A stretch of DNA of 64,000 nucleotides from Micromussa lordhowensis (lineage: Eukaryota > Cnidaria > Anthozoa > Scleractinia > Lobophylliidae): assembly GCA_964020085.1 (NCBI GenBank), contig OZ026597.1:12365944-12429943 (forward strand), given 5' to 3'. Position 1 is the stretch's first letter. Each line of letters opens with the position of its first letter. Positions 22,413 through 32,484 of this stretch are shown piece by piece. The translations under genes were made by a program, and so were the position numbers. The notes beneath the pieces are model-generated. The model saw only the letters and a list, made by a program, of their open reading frames with translations. It did not search any database and was not told the DNA's origin.

Positions 22413-25400
22413 TATATAATAGTTCCTTGACTCTTTTCAAATTCTTTCACATTTTCAAATGCTGTACTATTATTGTCCCAAACATTCTTTGTTACCAATC
22501 CTCTCACCTTAGTGAAAGGATTATCATCTACATTTATTAATCTTATAGTTCTTAGTCCACTACTATCAGTAAAAAAATTATTAATAATAATTGGAGCACT
22601 AATTCCACTAAAAATTAGGTTCATATTAGTGTCTTTTACCCAAATCCAAAATAGGACTTGCTTTCCTAAAGCGTTATTTGGAATATTAAATGTTCTTAAA
22701 GATGGTTCATCTATTGTAGGATTATGTGAAATTACGACTTTGCTTTTATCAACATGAATATGTTCAAAGCCAAGTAAGTACTTATATCTAATACTTATAG
22801 TCATTACACTATTTGTAGTTGCGCTATGTTGAAATACATAATAAAAAGTTAAATCACCTTTGTTATCACCAGTAGTTACAAATGCATATGTATTTGGTGT
22901 TCTACCTTCATTACTATCAGAAAAATACAAATCTTTTATAAAAGAAATCTTTGAATCATTACTTAATATATATTTTAATATTAATTCTAGAAAATTTTTA
23001 TTATCATCAATAGTACCTATTTTTTCATTTATTTTATCGATTTTTCCCTCAAGATAATTTGATGCAATACTTAATTGTCTCACATTAATAGCATCATACG
23101 ATTCAATTCCTTGAGCTAATCTCTTTATCTGGTGATCACCCATATCTACAGGTGCTTCAAAATAGACGATTTTGTTTCCGATGTAATAGGCTCTATCCCA
23201 AATTCGTGATTCAATGTCATTCTGATGACCTATGACTCCGTAAACAACTACGTAGATCTCTGTTTCTGGATCATAAGGAAGACTCTTATACTTTAAAGTT
23301 AAATCAATATCTAAATCAATAATACCAATGTTTCCGTATTTATGAAAATTGATTATTGTTCTACTGTGATCAGAAAAAGTATTTGTATTATTACGTTTTA
23401 CATTCAAAGTAGAAGATACTGAATTGACAACCACTTCATTATGATCCACTCGATCATTATAATACATTTCAAAAGCTAACGTATACTCTCCTAAATCTAA
23501 AGGTCTTAAATCAATACTTAATCTTCCGCTATAATAACCAATACTAGAGTTATACTTAATTTTAAATTGATAAGTAGCTTTATTAATTTGATAAAAATCT
23601 TTATCAATTTTTCCAACTTTAGTAATTTCATCATCATCTTCCTTAAATAGGTCATCATCCATGACAAAAGAGAATTCATTATCTTGTCGGTTTGCTTTAA
23701 TATTAAGTGCTTCTGCTTCACTGACTTTATCTTCTATCAAAGAGTTAATTACAGCGTTATTATCACTAATTGTCCTATTAACATAGTTAACATTGGAAGC
23801 GTGAAAGCTATCTGATGAATTTGGATCTTTCAAGTTAATAATAGCATTTCCTCCCATTTGGAGACTTCCTGTCATTGATCTGGAACCATTTAAAGGTAAA
23901 TTCAAATTATCTCCATTGTCAACATAAGTTTTATTAACAGCATCATCACCACTAACTGGATTTGGTAAACCATAAAGATAACTATTATTCATATTAATTG
24001 GACTATTACCATCAGCAACCATGGTTAATCTACCACAATTTGTAATGAGATTATTATTCATGTTTAGATCACCTGTCATAGGTCTTGAACCATCCAATTT
24101 TAATACATCTGTAGGTAGCTTACTTATTTCTGCTAAGACAAATGCCTTGGAGACCAAATCATTTGTATCAAAAGTATTGACACCATATGGTTCAGTATTT
24201 CTTATCCGTTTACCTTTTAAGTCATAGTCATCACCTTTTAATTTTAAAAAGTTTTCATTGACATAAAGTTTATTAACAGCCATTTTAGAATCTTTTAAAG
24301 CATTAGGGTAATCAATGATTGGGACATCATCTTGTGTAAATAGATCTGTTATTTTATTGTCATTCATCTTGAGATTTCCAGTCATAGCACGAGAACCATC
24401 TAGTTTGAGATAAAGACTTAAATCAGACTGTGGTATGGAAGCAATTTGACTTTCTAAATAAGTCTTTGTCACAGGTTGCTGCGGCCCAGTTGGAATAGGT
24501 AAGCTAAAAATCCTATTTCCATTCATAGAAAGACTACCAGTCATGTTTTGGCTTCCGTTTAGGAGTAATACTTCTGACCTATCTGCTTTTCTAGAAGATA
24601 AATCATTAATAGCAATATCTTGTTTAGAGTCTTGACTGTCAACATAGGTTTTGTCTGCTTTACGAGTCTCTATATCATTAATTGCAATATCTTGTTTAGC
24701 GTCTTCATCGTCAACATATTCTTTGGTTGTTGCATCTTTAGAGTCAGTAGGATTACCAATATTGATTATCTTTTCATTATTCATATTGATCGGTTCAAAA
24801 TTTAATATTGTTCCTGAAAAATCAGTACTTTTAACATTAAATAATCTATGATCAAAACTAGTCCTTTGTATTCCTTTGACACATCTACTAAAAAATAGAA
24901 ATTTAAAATTAGAGTTACTGGAACCATAATATCGAAATTGTAAACGGATGTTCACATCTCTTTTAGAAGTATTAAATATTATGTAAGCTTTTGCGTAATT
25001 GCTAAACCAATCATGACTAAAATCAATTATGTTTGCATTACCAGTGACATTTGTAAATAATAGCCTATCTGAATCACCATCTGTAACTATATTTGTTCCA
25101 TCATATCCAAATATTTCAAAAACGATAGAATAATTAGGATCTATTTCTAAATTGTTCACTAGTCGAACAGTAGAATAAGCATAACCAGATTGCGCCCCTT
25201 CTCGAGGCGCTTCTAATAGTTCAAAATGATCAGTGTGCCCAGGAATAGGTATAGATCCTTTAGTACATTCTGCTTTATCACCAAAATCTTTATAAAAAGT
25301 AAAACTAGGTTGCAAATGATAATTTGTCCTATGATCTGTTGTCATCTCCTTTAATTGTTTTAGAGGTACAGCATCATTATCATCCGTAGCATCTTTTAAA

Positions 25401-25687
25401 TCACTAATATTATGATTATTCATATTTAAATTACCAGTCATTGAAGTTGTTCCATCTCTTTTCAGATAAGGTGACAAATCAATAGCTGGTAGGTTATTAT
25501 CTACATACTCTTTTGTTGCTGCATCATTATTATCGATAGGAGCAGCTACTTCAGTTAATCGCTTACTATCAATATCAAAATTACCATCATCAGTTAGACT
25601 AAATCCAATTCCAGGTAAACCAGGATCACCCTTTTCACCTCTACCACTTGTTGATGATGATTCAAGTTGCCCATTGCTAAAACCCAT
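22412..25687 (-). CDS. Polinton long fibre protein with MTG-L-M repeats (1091 aa)
   Basis: N-terminus has a short collagen-like stretch (GRGEKGDPGLPG, about residues 17-28). The body repeats a module of the type LDGSRPMTGDLNMNNNLITN followed by DAVNKTYVD, seen at about residues 80, 380, 435, 535 and 605. This is the repeat of many phage and virus tail fibres. Globular beta-rich segments separate and follow the repeats. It is likely a trimeric vertex fibre for host attachment. It is the longest minus-strand gene and lies immediately after the ATPase/coiled-coil pair. Start in tatatATG. No frameshift seen. Confidence 0.8.
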
Positions 25688-25702
25688 ATATAATATACTA
25701 AA

Positions 25703-26023
25703 TTAAATTTCTTCTTCTTTGACCCCTAAGTAACCATAATTTATCATTTTCAGAGTTTTACTTAAAAATAATATTTTCTCAAAAATAGAATTGTTTAATG
25801 ATGCTTCAAATTCTTTTAAATATGACAATTTTCTACTAATATTATCTATTGAAAAAGTTATGTTATTAATCTCAATATTTATTTCTTTTGTTAATCTATT
25901 AGTAAATTTTCTTTTAATACTTTTAATATTTTTAGTTTGCAATTGCTCTTCTCTTATTAGTTCTTCAAACTCTTGCTCTTCCCTCTCTTGACTAGTTATC
26001 GCTTGCTCTTCACTTTTATCCAT
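25703..26023 (-). CDS. Polinton small coiled-coil protein (about 106 aa)
   Basis: I choose the ATG at 26023 because it comes one base after the ATPase stop (tatagGATG) and a longer upstream frame would overlap the ATPase. The sequence is Glu/Lys-rich with heptads (EEQEFEELIREEQLQ, then FSIDNISRKLSYLKEFEASL), predicting a coiled coil. Function unknown; a structural or scaffold role is possible from its place between ATPase and fibre. Confidence 0.6.
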   Translation of the reverse strand: MDKSEEQAITSQEREEQEFEELIREEQLQTKNIKSIKRKFTNRLTKEINIEINNITFSIDNISRKLSYLKEFEASLNNSIFEKILFLSKTLKMINYGYLGVKEEEI

Positions 26024-26024
26024 C

Positions 26025-26660
26025 CTATATATTTTCATTGAAATTTTTTCTGATTGTCTTTTTTGTCTTATCAATGTACGCAAAACTATAAGGTTCGCTA
26101 GTCGCACTCTCGAATCGCTTCTTAGGTACATTGACTTCACTGCACATTCTTGCTTTCTCTGCATTACTTGGAGAGTCAAAAATACAAAAATGTGAGCAAT
26201 TCAACCTGATGTCTTTGGGAGTGAGATAATAAGATTGACTCAAATAGATTACACTGCAATTTTTATGACGACCACCAATAAAATATTCAACAAGTGGTTT
26301 TTGGTTTCTTTCACAAGCGTAGTCATCAAAGATAACTATTTTTTGATTATCGTGGTCTAGGCTTTCCAGAGGAATGACGTCACCATTACTCTCTTCTATG
26401 ACATCATAACCAACCTCTTCTGAAATGGGTAGAAATGTTTCTAATAGTTGTCTGTACTTCGGTTGCTCGAGATTTTTAGAAAACAAGTAAATCTTATCAT
26501 AGTAGAGTAGATTATAAAGCATATGCATAAGAACGTTAGTTTTACCACAACCGCTTGGTCCACAAATTAACATTCGAAAAGTGTCTGAAGGCATATAAGG
26601 TAGCAGTCGTTTGAAATTGCGGTCATTATTAGAAGCTGAATCATAATTAGGAATTTTCAT
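26025..26660 (-). CDS. Polinton genome-packaging ATPase (FtsK/HerA, A32-like)
   Basis: A 211-aa P-loop ATPase. Walker A is CGPSGCGKTNVL (about residues 33-44), Walker B is KIVIFDDYA, and a downstream SVIYLSQSYY resembles the sensor/arginine region of the family. The length fits the compact Polinton A32-like ATPases, which pump DNA into capsids. First gene of the minus cluster, divergently transcribed from the plus cluster across about 80 bp. Start: tatatagATG. Confidence 0.9.
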   Translation of the reverse strand: MKIPNYDSASNNDRNFKRLLPYMPSDTFRMLICGPSGCGKTNVLMHMLYNLLYYDKIYLFSKNLEQPKYRQLLETFLPISEEVGYDVIEESNGDVIPLESLDHDNQKIVIFDDYACERNQKPLVEYFIGGRHKNCSVIYLSQSYYLTPKDIRLNCSHFCIFDSPSNAEKARMCSEVNVPKKRFESATSEPYSFAYIDKTKKTIRKNFNENI

Positions 26661-26743
26661 CTATATAATTAATATTTTTTTAATAAATGTCGCATAATAT
26701 ATCACATAATATATCACATAATATAAAAAATCTCTATAAATAT
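26661..26743. promoter_or_regulatory. Divergent promoter region with 15-bp tandem repeats
   Basis: Lies between the ATPase ATG (minus) and the preferred ATG of the first plus gene (26744). On the minus side it has tatatagATG. On the plus side three copies of tcacataatatatca-type units lead to ctataaatatATG. An ATG at 26687 would translate the repeats as SHNI three times, which looks like read-through of promoter DNA. Confidence 0.55.
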
Positions 26744-27727
26744 ATGAGTCTGTCAAATTGGAAACGATTAGCTCAGAAGCGGACAGAGACTGGAAAGATG
26801 AAGAATCAGCTATATGATGAGATCACTGAAGAGAAGATAAAGAGTAAGACCTCTGACGCAAGGATAACAAAATCTTTTAGACTTGATGAAATCATAGAGG
26901 GTTTAAGGGCACAAAAGCCTAAGAATAGACCGCAAATGAGAATACGTCCTGCCCCAGCAGGTAAACCAGATGAAACTGATTATGCACCTGAAGTAGATCC
27001 ATATGAAGATATGGATGTGGAAGGATTATTAGATCTCCAAGATTACGTAGCGCCACAGGCAGAAAAACAAATAGCTAAGATGCCTGAAGGGCCGCCACCA
27101 AAATATGAAATGGATCCTAGTTTTTGGAATCTAGAAGAAGGAGATGAATCTTTACCACCAGAATATGATGAAGATCCTCCAGCTATAGAAGCACCACGAA
27201 AAGAAGATGAAAGAGAAGCAAATAAGATTTTAGATCATTTGGAACTTCCCAACTATGATGATGTTGAACTGAGACTGGCTGAACCTGAAATGACTGCAAC
27301 AAAAAAACGAAATTATCTAGATAAAGTTGTAAAAGATGCTGAAACGAGAAGAAGACAAGTAATTGCTTTTAAAGCAAACGCTACTAAAAAATTTAATAAA
27401 GGTGAGATTAATGCAGCAGAAAGAGATAGAATACATCAAAATTCAGACCGATTTAGAGGAGAGCTTAATGATTATATTAAGCAATATAGATTTAAAAGCA
27501 AATCAACGAAAGGTTACGGGACCAAAAGAGGAAGTGGTGTCTATTTCTATAATGATGCTAAAGAATTATTAAACAAATTAACACTAATTATTGGTGAAAT
27601 GGAAGCAGGCAATACAAGTGTCAAGATGAGGAATATGGGTCAAACTATCTTAGACACTCTATTACGAACAAAATCAATCAATAAGTCGCAATATCAAAAG
27701 TTAGTCAAAAAATATTTTGCTATTTAG
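26744..27727 (+). CDS. Polinton virion-associated protein with two PPxY late motifs
   Basis: About 327 aa from the ATG at 26744 (346 if the upstream ATG at 26687 is used). The N-terminal half is proline/acid-rich and disordered with PPPKYEM and LPPEYDED, two PPxY motifs. Such motifs recruit NEDD4-type ubiquitin ligases and are known in adenovirus capsid proteins and retroviral Gag. The C-terminal half is basic and helical (KKRNYLDKVVKDAETRRRQV, then KRGSGVYFYNDAKELLNKL). It precedes the penton gene. The family is not one I can name; the trafficking role is an inference from PPxY. Confidence 0.65.
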   Translation: MSLSNWKRLAQKRTETGKMKNQLYDEITEEKIKSKTSDARITKSFRLDEIIEGLRAQKPKNRPQMRIRPAPAGKPDETDYAPEVDPYEDMDVEGLLDLQDYVAPQAEKQIAKMPEGPPPKYEMDPSFWNLEEGDESLPPEYDEDPPAIEAPRKEDEREANKILDHLELPNYDDVELRLAEPEMTATKKRNYLDKVVKDAETRRRQVIAFKANATKKFNKGEINAAERDRIHQNSDRFRGELNDYIKQYRFKSKSTKGYGTKRGSGVYFYNDAKELLNKLTLIIGEMEAGNTSVKMRNMGQTILDTLLRTKSINKSQYQKLVKKYFAI

Positions 27728-27758
27728 CATTATCAAAAAATATTTCGGGGTGTGATAT

Positions 27759-28526
27759 ATGGAGAGAGAAATCTCATTAAGCAGTTTTTCAGTTAAAGAT
27801 GAACCTGGTAATCGACCTGGTGATTTTACTACAAGGTTTTCTAGAACTTTGGACTATGAACACAGTGATGGGATTTGGTATATTGGTTTTAATAAAATTA
27901 TTTCAATGGCTTTTACATGGACAAATATAAATTCTGGTTATAGCAATCAAAAGATAGCTTACAGTAAAGACGGTGGGAAAACATTTACAGATATTGATTT
28001 TCCAAAAGGAGTTTGGGATTACACTGATATTGATAATTACATTAAGGAAAAGACTAAAATAGTCCGCGGTGATGGTGATGAAGAATTTCCAATTACGGTG
28101 ACTTTTGATGAACCAACTTTTAGAGTCTTAGTGACTTTAGACGCTAACTATCAGCTTGACCTGCGTAAATCTAATTTTGGTAAACTAATAGGATTCGATA
28201 AGGTGATCTTAAGAGATGAGAGAAACGTTAGTACTAAGATACCTAACCTATCAGAAGATACAGATGTCCTAAATATTCATTGTGATTTAGTCTCTGATTC
28301 ATTAGTAGATGGGAGAGAATCAGATATTGTTTTTAGTTTTGGTACAGGAACGCTGAGACCTTCTTACAATTTTACACTTGAACCGAAGCGTGTTATATTT
28401 AATCCTATCAATAAAACAAGAGTTTCAAGCGTTCGAATCTATGTAACTGATGGTTTAAGAAGACCAGTCTATTTAAATCATGCTGACACAGCATTTTCAT
28501 TAATCTTAAAAAAAGTTCCATTCTAA
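27759..28526 (+). CDS. Polinton minor capsid (penton) protein, single jelly roll
   Basis: 255 aa, all-beta character. It starts MEREISLSSFSVKDEPGNRP and ends with strands VRIYVTDGLRRPVYLN and FSLILKKVPF, the pattern of Polinton penton proteins that fill five-fold vertices. Context supports this: it lies two genes upstream of the major capsid gene. Start in gatatATG. Confidence 0.75.
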   Translation: MEREISLSSFSVKDEPGNRPGDFTTRFSRTLDYEHSDGIWYIGFNKIISMAFTWTNINSGYSNQKIAYSKDGGKTFTDIDFPKGVWDYTDIDNYIKEKTKIVRGDGDEEFPITVTFDEPTFRVLVTLDANYQLDLRKSNFGKLIGFDKVILRDERNVSTKIPNLSEDTDVLNIHCDLVSDSLVDGRESDIVFSFGTGTLRPSYNFTLEPKRVIFNPINKTRVSSVRIYVTDGLRRPVYLNHADTAFSLILKKVPF

Positions 28527-28532
28527 GTTTAT

Positions 28533-28922
28533 ATGAAGTCAAGAGAGTTCAAAAAGATTTATCACCCAAGAACGGGACGATATGTCTACAAACACCGCGG
28601 CAATGGAATTATAGTAGACAATCTTATGAAACCACTAAAAAAGGTAGCTAGTGCTTTAACTGGACAGGTTTTAAAACCATTTGCTAAAAAAGCAATACAA
28701 GCTGGTGTCGCTCATGCGGGAGAACGAGTTGGTAAAAAGGCTGCTGATAAAGTTATAGAGCGATCAGGTGAGCTTATCCGAAGGAGGCTATCCTCAGGAT
28801 CTAAAAAAGCGACAAAGTCAACAAAGTCAACAAAGTCAACAAAGTCAAAGCCTGGTAGAGCAAAGCCAAAAACGCAGGAGGAAGTTTATACACTGATTAA
28901 TAATCTTATAGCGCGATCTTAG
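28533..28922 (+). CDS. Polinton small basic core protein (129 aa)
   Basis: Highly Lys/Arg-rich. An amphipathic segment (VASALTGQVLKPFAKKAIQA) is followed by a KSTKSTKSTKS repeat and a PGRAKPK basic tail. It resembles small DNA-condensing or membrane-active core proteins of adenovirus-like virions, by composition only. Starts 6 bp after the penton stop (tttatATG). Confidence 0.6.
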   Translation: MKSREFKKIYHPRTGRYVYKHRGNGIIVDNLMKPLKKVASALTGQVLKPFAKKAIQAGVAHAGERVGKKAADKVIERSGELIRRRLSSGSKKATKSTKSTKSTKSKPGRAKPKTQEEVYTLINNLIARS

Positions 28923-28961
28923 TCTACCTTAAAGAAAAAAAAATCTGATAAAAAATATATA

Positions 28962-30206
28962 ATGGCATTTAGATCACCAGAGAATGTTCAGAGAAACGAA
29001 CTAGTGCAATTTCGTCTTCAAGACGCTATAAGAGCTCCTGCCAATACTCAAGAGCAAGAAAAGAAAGGATGCAAATTTCATGTTACTGATCGTGGTATTA
29101 TGCTTGATTGGTTTAACGCCTTTTTTGAAGTGCGATTCAAATTAGACCTTCGAGCAAATGGTGGAGACAATGCTGACGCCAGAACAACAATTATTAATGG
29201 ATCGCATTCATTAATTAAGCATATGGTAATAAAGAGTGCAGGAAAAATCATCTATGACACTGATAATCTTCATCTTGTAACTTTTGCAAAAAATCTTTTA
29301 GAATATTCAGATGATTTTGGGCGTAGTACAGCCAAAAATAGCTTATGGTATTTAGATACAGATAGTACTTCAGATGATACAAACACTGGTTTGGAAAGTA
29401 GGCGTTTATTAACAGCTAACAGAGCTCATGTTAATACAAGTATACCATTAAATAGGTATTCTTTTTTCGAAGAATTAGAAGGACGATTGTTACCTCCAAT
29501 GGATCTCCAATTTGAAATAGAACTTACACCGGACGCTGAAGTCTTACATGGGGCAGTTGATACATTGAGATTAGTAATTGATCGTTTTTATCTATGGGTA
29601 CCACGACTAGAACCAAAAGATGCTCTGATGACTAAATTCATCAGTGAATACCAAAAACCCAGTAAATGGAAATACCTCAAAGAAATGTACCAAACTTCAG
29701 ATACTACCAGAAACAGTGGTGATTTCAGAATCTCAGCTAGTATTGATAAAGTACAACATGTTTTCCTCTACTTCCAGAGACTTAAGACAAATGATATGTC
29801 AGCAAATCCTTATATTTTTGATACTTTTAAACTTAATGCTGCTAACAATAATAGTCATCTTAGCACATGTCGTCTTGAATATGGTAATGGTGTCTACTAT
29901 CCAGAACTTGAATATGATACAGAAAGTAAAACAAGAATCTATTATGATTTAATGAATTATTCATGGAAAAAGAATGATTATAATACAGGTACTCAGCTCA
30001 ATATCACTAATTTTTCGAATCTTTACCCAATGTTATATTTTGACCTGACTTATCAAACAGAACAGGTTAGCCGAGATCCAAAGCAACTGAACATAAGATT
30101 TCGCCTCTCACAAGCCGCAGCTGCTGATTTTAGAGTGCATGCAATTGTTCTCTATGAAGAAGATGTTGTTGTTGATAAAGTGGGAGATCAATTAGTTATT
30201 GTCTAA
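28962..30206 (+). CDS. Polinton major capsid protein, double jelly roll
   Basis: 414 aa. N-terminal jelly-roll features INGSHSLIKHMVIKSAGK and KNLLEYSDDFG are characteristic of Polinton hexon-like capsid proteins. The second half has YSFFEELEGRLLPPMDLQFE and a strand-rich C-terminus (FDLTYQTEQVS, IRFRLSQAAAADFRVHAIVL). The length is somewhat short for the family but both halves are visible. It forms the pseudo-hexameric trimers of the shell. Start: tatataATG. Confidence 0.85.
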   Translation: MAFRSPENVQRNELVQFRLQDAIRAPANTQEQEKKGCKFHVTDRGIMLDWFNAFFEVRFKLDLRANGGDNADARTTIINGSHSLIKHMVIKSAGKIIYDTDNLHLVTFAKNLLEYSDDFGRSTAKNSLWYLDTDSTSDDTNTGLESRRLLTANRAHVNTSIPLNRYSFFEELEGRLLPPMDLQFEIELTPDAEVLHGAVDTLRLVIDRFYLWVPRLEPKDALMTKFISEYQKPSKWKYLKEMYQTSDTTRNSGDFRISASIDKVQHVFLYFQRLKTNDMSANPYIFDTFKLNAANNNSHLSTCRLEYGNGVYYPELEYDTESKTRIYYDLMNYSWKKNDYNTGTQLNITNFSNLYPMLYFDLTYQTEQVSRDPKQLNIRFRLSQAAAADFRVHAIVLYEEDVVVDKVGDQLVIV

Positions 30207-30258
30207 AAAAAATATTTAGAAAAAAAATATTTAGAAAAAAAATATTTTAATATAATAT
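30207..30258. repeat. Three short direct repeats aaaaaaatattta upstream of the 237-aa gene
   Basis: Three A-rich units ending in atattta lie between the capsid stop and the next ATG, the last running into aatataatatATG. They could act in termination of the upstream transcript and initiation of the next. Confidence 0.6.
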
Positions 30259-30972
30259 ATGAGAGTTAAAGAGAGTCAGAATGAAAGAGCAGAAAAAGAA
30301 CAAATAGTCGATTTTCTAGATATTGACCCTTCAAAGATAACTTTTACAAAACCAAAACCAAATAAGCATAATGGAACACAGATTGGAATATTATACAATG
30401 GAAGAACATTATATGTAAAATATGAAGGATTTACACAATTCGGTTCAAGAGAAAAATATGATGAAGATGGTAAGTACCAAGGTACTAGCATGCAAATTAA
30501 TTGTGAGGGGGAATATCTAATAAAAGCCAAAGAATTAGACCAATTCTTCATTGATTATATTCGTTCTTTAAATGATGAAGAAATACCAAGAGAGGCTGTA
30601 GAGGGATATGATGAACACGGGCAAGGTGGTTCTTGGAAAAGAATTTGTAAAAAACCTTATTTAATTTTTAATGATAAAAGATTATATCTAGATTACCCAT
30701 CAAAGATGGAGTTTAAATTTTTTTATCGCAATGACATACTATTTACAACATTTTATACATGGGATAAAGAAAAGATTGAAAAAGTAGAATTAGGTCCGCG
30801 AAATACAGTTAAATTTATTGCTGCCTGGTTTTCTATAACAACTGGAAATTTTGGAGCTACTTTAAAACCAAAAATAATGCAAGTAACATTTCGAGAGGAA
30901 GAAAATATTTTCGATAAGTTTCTCTTAGGTGATGATGATGAACAAGATGAAGAAATTAACTATTGGACCTGA
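30259..30972 (+). CDS. Polinton 237-aa protein, possible ssDNA-binding protein
   Basis: Mixed alpha/beta with IGILYNGRTLYVKYEGFTQF, FIAAWFSITTGNFGATLKPK and an acidic C-terminus (GDDDEQDEEINYW). An acidic tail after a beta-rich core is the layout of many single-stranded DNA-binding proteins, and some large DNA viruses have similar proteins of this size. That role is plausible for a protein-primed replicon, but I cannot confirm the family. Confidence 0.45.
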   Translation: MRVKESQNERAEKEQIVDFLDIDPSKITFTKPKPNKHNGTQIGILYNGRTLYVKYEGFTQFGSREKYDEDGKYQGTSMQINCEGEYLIKAKELDQFFIDYIRSLNDEEIPREAVEGYDEHGQGGSWKRICKKPYLIFNDKRLYLDYPSKMEFKFFYRNDILFTTFYTWDKEKIEKVELGPRNTVKFIAAWFSITTGNFGATLKPKIMQVTFREEENIFDKFLLGDDDEQDEEINYWT

Positions 30973-31083
30973 TTAATAACAACTATTCCAAAGTCATAGA
31001 CTATTCCAAAGTCATATACTGTGCCAAAGGCATAGAATAAATATTATTTATGAATTTTTAAAAAAGTCCATAAATAATATATA
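30973..31083. repeat. 18-bp tandem repeats and AT hairpin before the core-protein gene
   Basis: Three units of actattccaaagtcatag (the third divergent: actgtgccaaaggcatag) are followed by an inverted repeat with arms aaatattatttatg and cataaataatat. The right arm runs into tatataATG of the next gene. It is a candidate control region. Confidence 0.65.
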
Positions 31084-31797
31084 ATGACTGAACTACATCA
31101 AATTTCTATAAAACTTTCTGAAGGCCAAAAACGAAAACTATCTAAGGCTTACAGAAACAGAGAAGAAATAAGTTTACGCTTAAGTAAAAATGCGTTAAGT
31201 GGTTCCGATGTTCTTATGGTACCAATGAATACTGTTAAGAGACTAGCTAAGGCACAAGCAATGGATCGAGGAATGGTAATTACTATATCAAAGTATAATA
31301 TCAGGCGTCAATCTGGGTCTGGTATCTTTAGTTCAATATTGCCAGTATTAAAGAATGTAGCACCAACTATCGGTAAAACACTAGAATTGTCTGCTCTAGC
31401 AGGGTTAGCTTCTGAAGGTGCTAGTCAAATAGTTAAGAAAATTAGTGGCGGACAAGTGTATCAAGTACCAAATAATAAACTATTTATGTTAGCTCAATTG
31501 GGTGATCTACTAACTAAAGGACAAATAGGAGATTTAGCCCGAGCTCATAAATTAGGAGAAGACTTACTTTTCAAAATGACACAACGACAAGTAGGTAATG
31601 GTATTGGAACGTTAATAGCTAGTATTGGTATTCCAATGCTTATTGATGCATTAAAAGGAGGAAGTATAAAAGGTGGAGCTCCTAGAATGGGCAGTCCAAG
31701 ATCAAATGGTGGAGCAGCAGTCCGAATTGGAATGCCTATGGCTCCACCACCTTTTATTGGTACTTGGGGCAGGGGGAAAAAAAAAAAAAAAAGGTAA
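31084..31797 (+). CDS. Polinton core/virion protein (237 aa) ending in a poly-A tract
   Basis: N-terminal half: HQISIKLSEGQKRKLSKAYR, KNALSGSDVLMVPMNTVKRL. The middle has an Ala/Gly-rich amphipathic region (IGKTLELSALAGLASEGASQ) and a later GIGTLIASIGIPMLIDAL, possibly membrane-active. It ends PPPFIGTWGRGKKKKKR, with the Lys run encoded by 16 consecutive A (31777-31792). As far as I recall, related cnidarian proteins continue beyond this point, so the end may be truncated by slippage in the A tract. A one-base backward shift there opens the protease frame. Likely an internal capsid protein. Confidence 0.7.
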   Translation: MTELHQISIKLSEGQKRKLSKAYRNREEISLRLSKNALSGSDVLMVPMNTVKRLAKAQAMDRGMVITISKYNIRRQSGSGIFSSILPVLKNVAPTIGKTLELSALAGLASEGASQIVKKISGGQVYQVPNNKLFMLAQLGDLLTKGQIGDLARAHKLGEDLLFKMTQRQVGNGIGTLIASIGIPMLIDALKGGSIKGGAPRMGSPRSNGGAAVRIGMPMAPPPFIGTWGRGKKKKKR

Positions 31798-31835
31798 AAA
31801 AGCACCAAAAGCCTAAATTCCATAAAGATATCCCA

Positions 31836-32270
31836 ATGAGTAATTTTGATCTTTTAGATTGGTGTAAATACTTGAAGATACCTATCAAGAATGTTTTAAG
31901 TAGAGATCAGACTGTACCACATCAGCATAAGTTAGCGCTTTTTATCTATAATTTAGAACCTCATTATATGAGTGGTAGTCATTGGGTTACAACCTATGTT
32001 CGTGATGGTACAATAAATTACTTTGACTCTTTTGGTATGCCACCTTTTCAAGAGTTGGTAAACCATGCAAAAGAGAAGAACTTAAATTTATTACACCAAA
32101 ACCAGCAAATACAGAATCTCTATACTACAACCTGTGGCTATTTTTGCTTGTATTTCTTGAATGAAATGCATAAAGGAATCTCTTATTTCGATTTATTGCA
32201 AGTTTTTAGCTTTGACACCGAAGAGAATGAAAAATTCATAGAAAAATACATTAAACGATTGCTTAGGTAG
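31836..32270 (+). CDS. Polinton adenain-like cysteine protease
   Basis: About 144 aa from the ATG at 31836 (MSNFDLLDWCKYL); the frame is open further upstream through the A16 tract. Catalytic elements: His in SGSHWVTTYV, Asp in NYFDSFG, Gln region QNQQIQ and Cys in TTCGYFCLYFL. The fold and spacing match adenovirus-type maturation proteases used by Polintons to cleave capsid precursors. It overlaps the tail of the upstream core-protein frame in a different frame. Confidence 0.85.
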   Translation: MSNFDLLDWCKYLKIPIKNVLSRDQTVPHQHKLALFIYNLEPHYMSGSHWVTTYVRDGTINYFDSFGMPPFQELVNHAKEKNLNLLHQNQQIQNLYTTTCGYFCLYFLNEMHKGISYFDLLQVFSFDTEENEKFIEKYIKRLLR

Positions 32271-32445
32271 TTTTTTGGATTTGTCGGAGCTTATTTAAAT
32301 CTCGTTTCAAACTATTTCTCAGATTTCTCACTCTTTTAGCTTCTCCAGAACAACATAAAAAGGCAAGTTTTCTATAAAGAAGTTTGTAATGTTTATACAT
32401 CGCTTCTATTCTACGTATTTCATTGTCAATTTCAATTTCTTCCAT
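32263..32445 (-). CDS. Small minus-strand ORF (60 aa), possible gene
   Basis: Basic helical protein (MEEIEIDNEIRRIEAMYKHY, then RNSLKRDLNKLRQ). It overlaps the protease stop by 8 bp and is divergent from 32485. It has the same tatataATG start context as other genes of this element, which is why I keep it. No family recognised. If real it is the only minus-strand gene inside the plus cluster. Confidence 0.4.
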   Translation of the reverse strand: MEEIEIDNEIRRIEAMYKHYKLLYRKLAFLCCSGEAKRVRNLRNSLKRDLNKLRQIQKTT

Positions 32446-32484
32446 TATATATTAAAATAATAAAAAAAAATAATTATAATATAG

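Noticed and set aside
24620..24851. Plus-strand frames inside the fibre gene
   Set aside because: Shadows of the 1091-aa minus-strand gene without start context or motifs.
22412..25687. Cellular collagen or prophage remnant
   Set aside because: The collagen-like stretch is only about 12 residues. MTG-type fibre repeats, the shared MGF-NGQ start and the Polinton context identify an element fibre.
26687..26743. N-terminal SHNI repeats as real protein sequence
   Set aside because: They translate 15-bp tandem promoter-like repeats. The ATG at 26744 has the same TATA context as the other genes.
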